Shown one piece after another: positions 41,110 through 50,180 of a stretch of DNA of 64,000 nt. The stretch is from the NCBI RefSeq assembly GCF_003937945.1, contig NZ_RSEC01000061.1, forward strand, positions 496,001-560,000. The letters are read 5' to 3'. The notes beneath the pieces are model-generated. The model did no database searches. It saw only the letters and a list, made by a program, of their open reading frames with translations, and had not been told where the DNA came from. The position numbers and the translations under genes were made by a program. This DNA is from Amycolatopsis eburnea (lineage in GTDB: Bacteria > Actinomycetota > Actinomycetes > Mycobacteriales > Pseudonocardiaceae). The stretch's first letter is position 1. Each line of letters starts with the position of its first letter.

Positions 41110-42314
41110 CAGACGTGCACCTGGGTGAAGATGCCGTACATCGCCGAGACGAGCGCGACCGCGACGAACCCGACGACCAGGCCCATCACCACGATGACGG
41201 CGGGCTCGAACAACGCGGTCAGCTTCTTCAGCCGGTAGTCCAGCTCGCCTTCGTAGTACTGGGCAGTGACTTCCAGCTGGGTGTCGAGGGTGCCGGTGTC
41301 CTCGCCGACGCGGATCATCTGCGCGGCGGTCACCGGGAACAGACCGGAGCCGGTGAGCGGGCGGGCCAGGCCCTCACCTTCGAGCACGGCGTGCGCGACC
41401 CGGGCGAGCGCGCGCATGAACACGCGGTTGCGCAGGGAGTCCGTGGCGACCCGCAGGGCTTCCGGCAGCGGCACCCCGGCGCTGACCATGGAGGACAGGA
41501 TCCGGCAGAACCGCTCGACGAGCGCGTGCCGGACCGTCGGGCCGATCGCCGGGACGGCGAGGAGCACGCGGTCCCGCGCGTACCGCCCGCCCGGCGTCCG
41601 CACCCCGAAGACGTACAGCGCGATCACGGCGGCGAGCCCGGCCAGCAGCGCCCACCACCACTGGCCGAGGAAGTCGGTGACGGCCAGCAGCATGCGCGTC
41701 GGCAGCGGGAGTTTCGCGTTGAGGCTGGCGAAGAACACTTTGAACCGCGGCAGCACGAAGGTCGCGAGCACCACGACGGTGACCACGGACATCAGCGCGA
41801 TCATCGCCGGGTAGATCAGCGCGGCCTTGATCTTGCGCCGGGCTTCGAGGTCGCGCTCCAGGTAGTCGGCGAGCTGGTCGAGGACGACGTCGAGCTGCCC
41901 GGACAGCTCCGCCGAGCGGAGGATCTCGCGGTAGAACTCGGGGAAGATCTTCGGGTGCCGGTCGACGCAGTCCGACAGCCGGTCGCCGCCGCGCAGGCCG
42001 AGTTCGACGTCCCGCAGCATCCGGGCCACCGACGAGTTCGCGGCCTCCTCGCCGAGGATGCGGACCGCGTCGATGAGCGGCAGCCCGGCCCGGACGAACG
42101 CGCCGAGCTGGCGCGAGAGATGCAGGACGACCTCGCGCTTGACCCGCGGCGCGGTCAGCTCGAGGCTGAGCACGCTCTTCTTCTCGGTGAGCTCGATGTC
42201 CCGCAGTTCGCGCTCGTACAGCGCGAGCGCGGCGGAGTCGAGGTCGGCGGCCTTCTGCACACCGCGGGTGCGCTGCCCGTCCGGGCCGGTGGCGACGTAG
42301 GCGTACCGGTTCAT
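41109..42314 (-). CDS. pilC: Type IV pilus inner-membrane platform protein
   Basis: 401 residues with the two T2SF (GspF) domains, each a helical bundle: LSRQLGAFVRAGLPLIDAVRIL and FCRILSSMVSAGVPLPEALRVA, and three transmembrane helices. It couples the PilB/PilT motors to pilin assembly. The start overlaps the pilB stop by ATGA. Confidence 0.95.
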   Translation of the reverse strand: MNRYAYVATGPDGQRTRGVQKAADLDSAALALYERELRDIELTEKKSVLSLELTAPRVKREVVLHLSRQLGAFVRAGLPLIDAVRILGEEAANSSVARMLRDVELGLRGGDRLSDCVDRHPKIFPEFYREILRSAELSGQLDVVLDQLADYLERDLEARRKIKAALIYPAMIALMSVVTVVVLATFVLPRFKVFFASLNAKLPLPTRMLLAVTDFLGQWWWALLAGLAAVIALYVFGVRTPGGRYARDRVLLAVPAIGPTVRHALVERFCRILSSMVSAGVPLPEALRVATDSLRNRVFMRALARVAHAVLEGEGLARPLTGSGLFPVTAAQMIRVGEDTGTLDTQLEVTAQYYEGELDYRLKKLTALFEPAVIVVMGLVVGFVAVALVSAMYGIFTQVHV

Positions 42315-43840
42315 CGCGCGCCTCCGGTGAGGTAGATCGACCGCAGCACCTCGGCCGGGGTGGTGACGCCCCCGGCGATCAGCCGCAGCGCCTCGTCCTG
42401 CAGCGTCCGCATGCCTTCCTTGCGGGCCAGCTCGTGCACCTCGCGGTGCGGCGCGCTGTCCAGCACCAGCGCGCGGATCCCGTCGCTGACCGGCATCAGC
42501 TCGTAGACGCCGGTGCGGTCCAGGAACCCGGTCTGGGCGCAGAAGTTGCAGCCGGTACCCCGGACGAACCCGCCGTCGGGCCCCGCCGCGTCCATGGAGT
42601 CCAAAAAGGACAGCTCTTCGGCGGAAGGCTCGTAGTACTCGCGGCAGCGCAGGCAGATCCGCCGGACGAGCCGCTGGGCCAGCACGGCGGTGACCGAGGA
42701 CGCCACGAGGAAGTTCTCGATGCCCATGTCCAGCAGCCGGTGCAGCGCCGACGCGGCGTCGGTGGCGTGCAGCGAGGACAGCACGAAGTGCCCGGTGAGC
42801 GCGGACTGCACGGCGATGCGCGCGGTGTCGACGTCGCGGACCTCGCCGACCAGGATGACGTCGGGGTCCTGCCGCAGGATCGACTTCAGGCCGTCGGCGA
42901 AGGTGACGCCGGCCTGCTCGTTGATCTGGATCTGGTTGATCGAGGACATGGTGTACTCGACCGGGTCCTCGATGGTCATGATGTTGCGCTCGGTGCTGTC
43001 CAGCTCGCCGAGCGAGCCGTAGAGCGTCGTGGTCTTGCCGCTGCCGGTCGGCCCGGCGCAGATCACCATGCCGTAGGGCGACTGCAGCACCGCGCCGTAG
43101 CGCGCCGCCATCTCCGCGGGCATGCCCAGCTGCGGCAGCCGGAACAGCGGGCGGCTCTTGTCCAGCAGCCGCAGCACGACCTTCTCGCCGCCGACGACCG
43201 GTGTGGTCGCCACCCGGATGTCCACCGGGCGGTCCTCGACGGCCATGCTGATCTGGCCGTCCTGCGGGCGGCGGCGCTCGACGATGTTCATCCCGCCGAG
43301 GATCTTGATCCGGCTGGTCACCGCGGGGCCCATCGAGCCGGGCAGGTCCAGCACGTCGTGCAGCACGCCGTCGATGCGGTAGCGGACGCGGACCCGCTCG
43401 GCCTGCGGCTCGACGTGGATGTCGGAGGCCCGGTCGCGCAGCGCCTGCTTGATCATCAGCGCGACGACGTGGACCACCGGCGCGTCGTCGTTCGCGGTGG
43501 CCGCCGGTTCGGCGCGGGACGCGTCGCGCCGGACGGCGTCGCGCGCTTCGAACGCCTTGACCTGCTGGTCGACGCCGGTGAGGGCGCGGTAGGTGCGCTC
43601 GACGGTGGCGAGGATGTCGGCGCGGGCGGCGAGCGCGACGGTCACCGGACGGCCGAGCGCCTCCTGCAGCGCGGGCGCGGTGGCGGGGTCGGCGACCGCG
43701 ACCAGCACGGTGTCCTCGCGGACGGCGAGCGGGATCGCGCAGAGCTCGCGCGCCTTCGCTTCGCCGAGCAGGTCGGCGGCCGCGCGGTCCGGGGTCACCG
43801 TGCGCAGGTCGACGGTGCGGGGCTGGGTGCGGAGTCTCAT
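42311..43840 (-). CDS. pilB: Type IV pilus extension ATPase
   Basis: 509 residues: N-terminal GspE-N domain, then the hexameric ATPase with Walker A GPTGSGKTTTLYGSL, Asp box and Walker B (ILVGEVRDVDTA), and the tetracysteine zinc motif CLRC...CNFC near the C-terminus, a mark of extension (PilB/GspE) rather than retraction motors. It powers pilus growth. Overlaps pilT by ATGA at 43837-43840. Confidence 0.96.
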   Translation of the reverse strand: MRLRTQPRTVDLRTVTPDRAAADLLGEAKARELCAIPLAVREDTVLVAVADPATAPALQEALGRPVTVALAARADILATVERTYRALTGVDQQVKAFEARDAVRRDASRAEPAATANDDAPVVHVVALMIKQALRDRASDIHVEPQAERVRVRYRIDGVLHDVLDLPGSMGPAVTSRIKILGGMNIVERRRPQDGQISMAVEDRPVDIRVATTPVVGGEKVVLRLLDKSRPLFRLPQLGMPAEMAARYGAVLQSPYGMVICAGPTGSGKTTTLYGSLGELDSTERNIMTIEDPVEYTMSSINQIQINEQAGVTFADGLKSILRQDPDVILVGEVRDVDTARIAVQSALTGHFVLSSLHATDAASALHRLLDMGIENFLVASSVTAVLAQRLVRRICLRCREYYEPSAEELSFLDSMDAAGPDGGFVRGTGCNFCAQTGFLDRTGVYELMPVSDGIRALVLDSAPHREVHELARKEGMRTLQDEALRLIAGGVTTPAEVLRSIYLTGGAR

Positions 43841-44925
43841 GCCGGCACGCTCCGGGGCCGCGGGCGCGGGTCGATGTCCTGCGGGTGCAGGCTGCGGGCG
43901 GCCGCGTCGGCGGGGGAGACCAGGCCGGCCGCGACGAGCGCGGACAGCGACTGCTCCAGCGTCACCATGCCTTCGCGGTGGCCGGTCACCAGCGCGTTGC
44001 GCAGCTGGTGCGGCTTGCCCTCCTTGATCAGGTTGCGCACGGCGGTGTTCGCGACGAGCACCTCGAACGCCGCGACGAGCCCGCCGCCGACGCGCGGGAG
44101 CAGCCGCTGGTAGACGATCCCGGTGAGGGCCGCGGCGAGCTGCACCCGCACCTGTTCCTGCTGCCCGGCCGGGAAGACGTCGATCATCCGGGCCAGCGAC
44201 TGCGCGGTGTCGTTGGTGTGCAGCGTGGCGAAGACCAGGTGCCCGGTTTCGGCGATGGTGAGGGCGAAGCGGATCGACTCGAGGTCGCGCATCTCGCCCA
44301 CCAGCAGGACGTCGGGGTCCTCGCGCAGCGCGCTGCGCAGTGCGGCCGGGAACGACTCGGTGTCGGTGCCGACCTCGCGCTGGTTCACCGCGGACCGCCG
44401 GTGCTCGTGGACGTATTCGATCGGGTCTTCGACGGTGAGGATGTGGCAGGCGCGCTCGTGGTTGATCCGGTCGATGACGGCGGCGAGCGTCGTCGACTTG
44501 CCCGAGCCGGTCGGCCCGGTGACGAGCACGAGCCCCTGGTGCCGCCGGGCGAAGTCGCCCAGGACCGGCGGCAGGCCGAGGTCGGCCATGGCCGGGATCC
44601 GGCGCGGGATCATCCGCAGCGCGACGACCGTGGCGCCGCGCTGGGTGAACGCGTTGCCGCGGACGCGGGCGTGGTCGCGCCAGCTGAAGGAGAAGTCGAA
44701 TTCGTGGGCGGTGCGCCAGGCACGGGCCTGCTCGTCGGTGAGCAGCTCGCCGAGCAGGGCGTCGGTGTCCTCGCCGGTGAGGACGGGGTGCCCGGCGACC
44801 GCGGCGAGGTCGCCGTGCACGCGCAGCTGCGGCGGCAGGCCGGCGGTGAGCAGCAGGTCGGTGCCGCGGGCCTGCCAGAGCGCTTCGAGCAGGCCGTCGG
44901 CGCGGCTGCCGGTCAGGGTGGGCAT
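43837..44925 (-). CDS. pilT: Type IV pilus retraction ATPase
   Basis: 362 residues: PilT N-domain, Walker A GPTGSGKSTTLAAVI, LTVEDPIEYVHEH, Walker B VLLVGEMRDLES and the His box TLHTNDTAQSLARMIDVFP. The AIRNLIREGK-type segment of PilT reads TAVRNLIKEGKPHQLRNAL. The presence of a PilT suggests retractable pili and perhaps DNA uptake or twitching. GGAGGGAACCC precedes the ATG. Confidence 0.95.
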   Translation of the reverse strand: MPTLTGSRADGLLEALWQARGTDLLLTAGLPPQLRVHGDLAAVAGHPVLTGEDTDALLGELLTDEQARAWRTAHEFDFSFSWRDHARVRGNAFTQRGATVVALRMIPRRIPAMADLGLPPVLGDFARRHQGLVLVTGPTGSGKSTTLAAVIDRINHERACHILTVEDPIEYVHEHRRSAVNQREVGTDTESFPAALRSALREDPDVLLVGEMRDLESIRFALTIAETGHLVFATLHTNDTAQSLARMIDVFPAGQQEQVRVQLAAALTGIVYQRLLPRVGGGLVAAFEVLVANTAVRNLIKEGKPHQLRNALVTGHREGMVTLEQSLSALVAAGLVSPADAAARSLHPQDIDPRPRPRSVPA

Positions 44926-44965
44926 GGGTTCCCTCCGGGGCGAGGTGTCCTTTGTGGATGGAGTG

Positions 44966-44993
44966 CCGCGGGGCGGGCCTGCCCGCCCCGCGG
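44966..44993 (-). terminator. Hairpin between major pilin and pilT
   Basis: Perfect 13-bp G+C stem, 2-nt spacer as written (effective loop larger), 7 bp after the pilin stop. Probably a partial terminator that lets pilin mRNA exceed motor mRNA. Confidence 0.75.
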
Positions 44994-45000
44994 ACGGGAT

Positions 45001-45336
45001 TCAGTGGGTGCAAGCGCCGGTGGCGGTGACCACGCCGCCGGCCGCGAGGCCGATGGTGTAGCCCTTGCCGGCGGGAGCGTTCTTCAGGTAGCCCTTGTCC
45101 GTGAGGTCCTTCATGGCGAGGGCGTAGTCGCCGGTCTTGGCGTAGAAGGCCTCGTTGGCGGTCTGGACGCTCTTCCAGTCGGTCTCGCAGGCGGCGGCCT
45201 GGCCTTCGCCGTTGAACGCCTGCACGGCGAACACGACGACGCCGGCGAGCACGCCGAGGATCACGACGACGATGAGCAGTTCGATCAGGGTGAAGCCGTC
45301 CTCGTTCGCGCGGGCGGCACGCAGTCTTTCCAGCAT
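45001..45336 (-). CDS. pilA: Major type IV pilin
   Basis: 111 residues. Leader of 14 residues, then DG/FTLIELLIVVVILGVLAG: cleavage after Gly14, mature Phe1 and Glu5. The mature protein of 97 residues is compact, with two cysteines (50 and 109) placed for one disulfide. It resembles the short pilins and pseudopilins of Gram-positive type IV systems. Its single copy, position before a hairpin and clean signal support the major-pilin role. Confidence 0.9.
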   Translation of the reverse strand: MLERLRAARANEDGFTLIELLIVVVILGVLAGVVVFAVQAFNGEGQAAACETDWKSVQTANEAFYAKTGDYALAMKDLTDKGYLKNAPAGKGYTIGLAAGGVVTATGACTH

Positions 45337-45379
45337 GGTTCTTCCTTTGCGTTGCAGGGGTTTCAGGGGTGTTCCGGAA

Positions 45380-45778
45380 TCAGCAGGCGGCCACCTCCGG
45401 GGATCGGGTCCCCTTCCACGCGCCGGCGGTCGCGCGCACGCTGACGTACACCTTGTTGTTGCCGGGCAGGGGGATGGTGGCCGACGTGGTCGTGGCGGTG
45501 CCCGCGGTGGACGCGGTCCCGCCCGGGGTGGTCGCGGTGAGCAGCTCGAAGCCCGGCGGCAGCGGAGCCGGGTAAGCCCAGTGCAGCGTGGCGGTGGGAC
45601 CGCCGCCGCTGTTGTTGCACTTCGCCGCGTCCAGGACCGGCTTGTCCGGAGTGGACAGTTTCAGTGCGGCCGCCGCGGCGGTCCCGGAGCCGCTCTTCAG
45701 CCAAGCCGCCTCGGCCTGGCCGCCGATCGCCGTGGCTGCCAGCAGCGCCGCCGCGACGGCCACCCGGGTGGTGCTCAC
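45380..45778 (-). CDS. Small secreted protein with FN3-like domain
   Basis: 132 residues: signal sequence ending GQAEAAW, then LKSGSGTA and one fibronectin-III-like beta domain (PDKPVLDAAKC to TRSPEV). It shares the AAWxSxGxGTA entry sequence with two of its upstream neighbours. GTG start overlaps the previous stop (GTGA). Fourth of four small secreted genes preceding pilA, probably pilus accessory proteins. Confidence 0.72.
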   Translation of the reverse strand: MSTTRVAVAAALLAATAIGGQAEAAWLKSGSGTAAAAALKLSTPDKPVLDAAKCNNSGGGPTATLHWAYPAPLPPGFELLTATTPGGTASTAGTATTTSATIPLPGNNKVYVSVRATAGAWKGTRSPEVAAC

Positions 45779-46242
45779 TGGCTCACCACCGTGACGGTGA
45801 CCGGGATCGTGAACACCGCGCCCTGGCAGGAGTCGTCGGCGGTGGGCAGCATCGACACCGCGCCCGTCAGGGTGAGGGTCGTGCTCGCCCCGGCGGCCAG
45901 CGCGGTGTTCGGCTGCTGCGCGACCCAGCTCACGGCGCCGCCCGGGCAGCCGCCGGTCGCCGTCGGGGTCCCGTTGCCGGTGACGGAGCTGACCTTCACC
46001 GGGTACGGGTTCGGGTTGGTGATCCGGATCAGGGCGGTGCCGGTGGCCCCGGGGTAGAGCAGTCCGGTGGTGAGCGCCGAGGCGTCCACCGCCCCGGTCG
46101 ACGGCGCGGACGCGGTGCCCGCTTTCGCGCCGGCCGTGCCGGAGCCGGAGCTCGTCCACGCCGCGACGGCGATCCCGCCGCCCAGCGTCGCGCCGACCAC
46201 CGTGGTGACCACGAGCACGCGGCGCAGGGTCGGGTTGTTCAT
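45775..46242 (-). CDS. Small secreted protein, AAWTSSGSGT family
   Basis: 155 residues. N-terminal hydrophobic anchor/signal (about 8-28) followed by AAWTSSGSGTAGAK, a short linker, and a beta domain with LLYPGATGTALIRITNPNPYPVKV and two cysteines (GGCPGG, DSCQG). Closely similar in layout to the protein at 46684-47133. I do not recognise a named family; the signal-anchor plus AxW start recalls SipW-processed proteins such as TasA, which is only an analogy. Confidence 0.72.
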   Translation of the reverse strand: MNNPTLRRVLVVTTVVGATLGGGIAVAAWTSSGSGTAGAKAGTASAPSTGAVDASALTTGLLYPGATGTALIRITNPNPYPVKVSSVTGNGTPTATGGCPGGAVSWVAQQPNTALAAGASTTLTLTGAVSMLPTADDSCQGAVFTIPVTVTVVSQ

Positions 46243-46676
46243 GGCTTGACCGCCGTTCCGTTGTACGTCAAGGGAAAAGTGAGGGCGCGGCACGCGGCCG
46301 GGGCGCCGGGCAGCATGTGCGTGGTGAGGGCCGCGTCGGCGGTGCCGTTCCGCGGCACCGGCACCGGCGCGGCGAGCGCGTCGACCCGCACCGCCGACGC
46401 CGGGCAGCCCGGGACGGCCCGGCCCCGGCCGTCCACGGGTGCCCCGACCACCGTCGTCACCGCCTGGACGACGATGGGGAAGTTCTCCGTGTTGCCGAGC
46501 CGGATCCACCGCGTCCCGGTCGCGCCGGGGAACAGGGCGGTGGCCCGGCCGGGCACGTCGGTCACGGTGAACTGCTTGCCGCCGTTGCCGTTCGCGGTCG
46601 TCGCGACGGAGGCCGGGCCGAGCGCGAACCACCCGAGCGCGACGGCCGCGAGCGCGCCGGCCCGCCACCTGCGCAT
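46239..46676 (-). CDS. Small secreted protein, divergent family member
   Basis: 145 residues: signal peptide (about 1-26), then a beta domain sharing ALFPGATGTRWIRLGNTENFPIVVQ with the LYPGxTGTxxIxxTNPNxYPVxV segment of its two neighbours, and two cysteines (PGCPAS, AACRAL). It lacks the AAWTSSG motif, so it is a diverged copy. Starts 7 bp after the upstream gene and overlaps the next by ATGA. Confidence 0.7.
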   Translation of the reverse strand: MRRWRAGALAAVALGWFALGPASVATTANGNGGKQFTVTDVPGRATALFPGATGTRWIRLGNTENFPIVVQAVTTVVGAPVDGRGRAVPGCPASAVRVDALAAPVPVPRNGTADAALTTHMLPGAPAACRALTFPLTYNGTAVKP

Positions 46677-46683
46677 CGCCGGA

Positions 46684-47133
46684 TCAGGCGTTGGACGACA
46701 GGGTGGCGGTGAGCGGCAGCGTGAACGTCTGGCCCTTGCAGGCGTCGGTGGCGCTGCCGTTCATGGTCGCGGTCAAGGTGTAGGTGCCTTCGCCGCCGGC
46801 CGCGATGGTGCCGGTGGGGTTCGTGACGGCCGCGCTCGTGACGGTCGCGGCGGCACAGCCGTTGACTTCGTTCGACGAACCGGCGCTGATGCTGTTCACC
46901 ACGACCGGGTAGTCGTTGGGGTTGGTGACCTTCACCGTGAACGTGGTCGAACCACCCGGGTAGAGCGCGGTTCCGGTGCCGGAGGAGGAGATCACCGAGG
47001 GAACGTCGGTCTTCGAGGTGACCGAGCCGGTGCCGGCGCCGGTGCTCGTCCAGGCCGCGTAGGCGACCCCGGCGACGACGACCGCTCCGGCGGCACCGAG
47101 GACGACCGCGGACCGCTTGCTGATCTTGCGCAT
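46684..47133 (-). CDS. Small secreted protein, AAWTSTGAGT family
   Basis: 149 residues: basic N-terminus (MRKISKRS), hydrophobic helix (8-26), YAAWTSTGAGTGS, then TALYPGGSTTFTVKVTNPND and a beta domain with two cysteines (NGCAAA, DACKG). It is the first gene of the pilus run, with GGAGAGAACCC before the ATG. An exported structural or coat protein is likely; the exact role is unknown. Confidence 0.75.
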   Translation of the reverse strand: MRKISKRSAVVLGAAGAVVVAGVAYAAWTSTGAGTGSVTSKTDVPSVISSSGTGTALYPGGSTTFTVKVTNPNDYPVVVNSISAGSSNEVNGCAAATVTSAAVTNPTGTIAAGGEGTYTLTATMNGSATDACKGQTFTLPLTATLSSNA

Positions 47134-47570
47134 GGGTTCTCTCCAGGAATTCGCTGTGTGAGGGGAGGCCCGGGGCGGGCCGTCACGAAGAGTGTGCGAA
47201 TCCGGGGGTGCCCGGCACCTCGGGCGACCGGCCCGACTGCGAAGGTCCGAGGTCCCTTGCGCCGTTCGGCCCAGCGTGTTACGCGCGCGGGATCGAGCCG
47301 CGGCAGCGGTGTTTCACCGGGAAAAAGTTCCGATGCGGGACCGTGACCTGCGGTGATTCGCGGTCTTCCGGCCGGCTGCCGTCGGACGGCGCGGCGGCCT
47401 TCCGGTGGCCGTCGGAGGGGTGCGCGGCGGCCTTCCGAGCCTTCGTCCGGGGATAACTTTCGGTGACAATTCCCCGCGCGGTGAAACGCATCCGACCGCC
47501 GGTCCTTGACGTACCCGGTGGCCCGCCCCGATCATTCCCGTCGCTCACCCCCGGGAGAACGAGGTACCCC
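47134..47570. other. Intergenic region upstream of the pilus run and the EEP gene
   Basis: This 437-bp divergent gap has no supported gene. It contains a degenerate 33-bp tandem pair carrying GCGGCGGCCTTCCG at 47391-47404 and 47424-47437. The plus-strand promoter TTGACG (47506-47511), 18 bp, GATCAT (47530-47535) serves the gene at 47571. I could not identify a convincing promoter for the minus-strand pilus genes. Confidence 0.55.
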
Positions 47571-48899
47571 GTGAAGAACCGCCTCGCCGTCGTGGTGCTC
47601 GCGTGCGCCGCCGCCGCGCTGGTCCCCGCCACCGCCCACGCCGACCCCGCCGACGGCGGCACGTTCTCCGTGCTGAGCTACAACGTCGCCGGGCTGCCCG
47701 AAGGCATTTCGAGCGCGCCGACCCCGCGCGAGCCCGCCACGACGGCGATCGGGCAGCGGCTGGGCCCGTACGACGTGGTGCACGTCGAGGAGGACTTCAA
47801 CTACCACGCCACGCTCTACGCGGCCGACCACCACCCGTACCGCACCCCGACCAGCGGCGGCGCGGGGATCGGCAGCGGCCTGAACACGCTATCCTCGCTG
47901 CCCTACGACACCGATGACTTCGAGCGCGTGCGCTGGAACTCGTGCCAGTTCGACTCGGGCGACTGCCTGACGCCCAAGGGGTTCACGTTCATGCGGCTCA
48001 GGCTCGCCGAGGGCGTGTACGTGGACGCCTACAACGTGCACACCAACGCCGGGACGAACGACGGCGACCAGGCGTCGCGCGCGTCGAACCTGGCGCAGCT
48101 GACCGCGTTCATCCGGACGCACTCGGCGGGCAACGCGGTGCTCGTCATGGGCGACACGAACACGCGCTACACCCGCGCGGCGGACACGATCGCCGCGTTC
48201 GCCGCGGACAACGGCTTCACCGACGCGTGGGTCAAGCTCGTCCGCGGCGGGTCCGCGCCCGCGCCGGGCAGCCCCGCGCTGGTGTGCGATCCCCAGCACG
48301 TCACCGACGACTGCGAAGTCGTCGACAAGGTCCTCTACCGCGGCAGCCCGCTCGTCTCCCTCGACGCGACGGCGTACCACAACGAGCACGCGGGGTTCCT
48401 CGACGACGCGGGCCGCATGCTGTCCGACCACGACCCGGTCAGCGTCCGCTTCACCTGGACGCGCAACCCGGAACTGCGCCTGTCGGACCAGTTCGGCGGC
48501 CCCCACGGCGACTACTTCACCGACGTGGCCGCGATCCCGGCCGGCGCCCGCGTCCGGACGCTCTCACTGCGCGCCGGTTCGCGCGTGGACCAGCTCGGGG
48601 TGACGCTCGAGAACGGCACGGCGCTGGTGCACGGCGGTTCCGGCGGGACGGCGGCCGCGCTGGCCCTGGCCGCCGGCGAATACGTCACGACCGCGACGGT
48701 GTGCCGGGGCAGCTACCAGGGGCACACGCGGATCTTCTCGGCGGCGTTCACCACGAGCACCGGCCGCACCCTGGCGGGCGGCACGGCGACCGCGGACTGC
48801 GTGACCCGCACGGCGCCGGCGGGCTGGCAGCTCGCGGGCTTCCACGGGCGCGCCGGCGGCGAGGTCGACAAGATCGGGTTCGCCTACACCCGGCGCTGA
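47571..48899 (+). CDS. Secreted EEP-fold phosphoesterase with jacalin-like lectin domain
   Basis: 442 residues. Signal peptide (1-25, ending AHA); endonuclease/exonuclease/phosphatase domain (about 30-290) with SYNVAGLP, VEEDFN (metal Glu), NVHTNAG, MGDTNTRYT and LSDHDPVSVRF (catalytic Asp-His); then a jacalin-like domain (about 300-440, FGGPHGDYF... DKIGFAY). This is the layout of sphingomyelinase- or DNase-I-type secreted hydrolases with a carbohydrate-binding tail. Substrate not predictable. GTG 47571 has GAGG upstream. The 3' end overlaps the MFS gene by 16 bp. Confidence 0.85.
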   Translation: MKNRLAVVVLACAAAALVPATAHADPADGGTFSVLSYNVAGLPEGISSAPTPREPATTAIGQRLGPYDVVHVEEDFNYHATLYAADHHPYRTPTSGGAGIGSGLNTLSSLPYDTDDFERVRWNSCQFDSGDCLTPKGFTFMRLRLAEGVYVDAYNVHTNAGTNDGDQASRASNLAQLTAFIRTHSAGNAVLVMGDTNTRYTRAADTIAAFAADNGFTDAWVKLVRGGSAPAPGSPALVCDPQHVTDDCEVVDKVLYRGSPLVSLDATAYHNEHAGFLDDAGRMLSDHDPVSVRFTWTRNPELRLSDQFGGPHGDYFTDVAAIPAGARVRTLSLRAGSRVDQLGVTLENGTALVHGGSGGTAAALALAAGEYVTTATVCRGSYQGHTRIFSAAFTTSTGRTLAGGTATADCVTRTAPAGWQLAGFHGRAGGEVDKIGFAYTRR

Positions 48900-50065
48900 G
48901 CGGTGCGCCGCGCGGACCAGCCGAGCAGGGCGAGCTCCAGCACCGCGAACCCGGCCAGCACCACCGCGCCCGGCGCGAAGAGCATCGCCAGCCCGACGAG
49001 CAGCACCGGCAGCACCAGGCCCGCGTAGGCCGCGAGGAACAGTGCCGCCAGCACTTCGCCGCGGGCGAGGTCGTCCGCGAGCGCCGCGACCGTCCCGACC
49101 GACGCGCGGAAGCCGAGGCCGAACCCGGCGCCCGCCAGCACGCTCGCGGCGAAGAACAGGGGAAGCGAGGCGGTGAACGCCGACCCGGTCAGCAGCACCA
49201 GCCCGGTGCCCATCAGCACGTACCCGGACCGCAGCTGCGGGCGCGTGCCGAGGCGCGAGAACGCGACCTGGGCGAGTGCCGCGCTGCCCAGCATGGTGAA
49301 CGGCGCGAGGCCGGCGAGCAGGCGGGACGGCTCGTGCAGTTCGTGCGCCAGCAGCGCCGGGGCCAGCGCCATGAACAGGCCGCTCAGCGCGAACGCCGCG
49401 AACGCGCCGATGGCGGCACCGGCGAACTCGCCCCGCGACGACGGCGGGAGCGAGAGCCGCTGCGGGCGGTAGGCCGGACGCTCCTCCCGGCGTTCGACCG
49501 TCTCCGGCACCAGGCTCACCGCGATCGCTTCGAGCAGCAGCACCACCAGGAACACCGCGAACGGCGTGCTCAGCGGCTCGCCGGCGTACCGCGCGAACAC
49601 CCCGCCCACGAGCGGGCCGAGCGCCAGGCCGCCGGCGTTCACCACGGTCGCGGTGAGGGCCGGGGCGCGCAGCTCGGACAGGTGCGCGGTGGCGGTCGCG
49701 GTGATGACGCCGATGCCCGCGCCGCTGATCAGCCGGGCGACGATCAGGCCCGGGACGTCCGGCCAGAGCAGGAACAGGGCGGCGGAGAGCGCCTCCGCGA
49801 GCAGCCCGGCGAGCAGGACGCGGCGGCGGCCCAGCCAGTCGCTGACGTGCCCGGCCAGGAACAGGCTCAGCATCACCCCGGCCGCGTACGCGGCGAAGAC
49901 CACCGTGACGAGGAAGGCGGGAAAGCCGTCGCGCTGCTGGTAAAGCGCGTACAGCGGGGTCGGCACGGTGGAGAACGCGAGCGCCGTCGCGAACGCGACC
50001 GCGACGACGCGGAAACCCAGCCCGTGGCTCACGCGGAGCCGGGCGGGGGAGAGGGTGACGGACAT
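48884..50065 (-). CDS. MFS transporter, drug-exporter type
   Basis: 393 residues, twelve predicted helices. The MFS motif A is present as GHVSDWLGRRRVLLAG after helix 2; helix 5 region VNAGGLALGPLVGG resembles motif C of antiporters. Probably a proton-driven exporter. ATG 50065 with AAGG upstream is preferred to one seven codons earlier. Divergent from a LysR regulator, which may control it. Confidence 0.9.
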   Translation of the reverse strand: MSVTLSPARLRVSHGLGFRVVAVAFATALAFSTVPTPLYALYQQRDGFPAFLVTVVFAAYAAGVMLSLFLAGHVSDWLGRRRVLLAGLLAEALSAALFLLWPDVPGLIVARLISGAGIGVITATATAHLSELRAPALTATVVNAGGLALGPLVGGVFARYAGEPLSTPFAVFLVVLLLEAIAVSLVPETVERREERPAYRPQRLSLPPSSRGEFAGAAIGAFAAFALSGLFMALAPALLAHELHEPSRLLAGLAPFTMLGSAALAQVAFSRLGTRPQLRSGYVLMGTGLVLLTGSAFTASLPLFFAASVLAGAGFGLGFRASVGTVAALADDLARGEVLAALFLAAYAGLVLPVLLVGLAMLFAPGAVVLAGFAVLELALLGWSARRTAQRRV

Positions 50066-50152
50066 CGGGACCTTCCGGGACGCCAAGGGATCTTCCGTGG
50101 TCCACGATGTCCCCGCCGACTCAGCAAGTCCAACGAAAAGTGCTGGTGCCAG

Positions 50153-50171
50153 TTATCGCTTTCGACGATAA
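50153..50171. promoter_or_regulatory. LysR-type inverted repeat between MFS and lysR
   Basis: TTATCG-N7-CGATAA, perfect 6-bp arms (T-N11-A type), 10 bp before the lysR ATG. Confidence 0.6.
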
Positions 50172-50180
50172 GTTGGCCCC

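Noticed and set aside
47208..47456. 82-codon frame between the pilus run and the EEP gene
   Set aside because: No ribosome site, poor codon bias, and it consists partly of the 33-bp tandem duplication.
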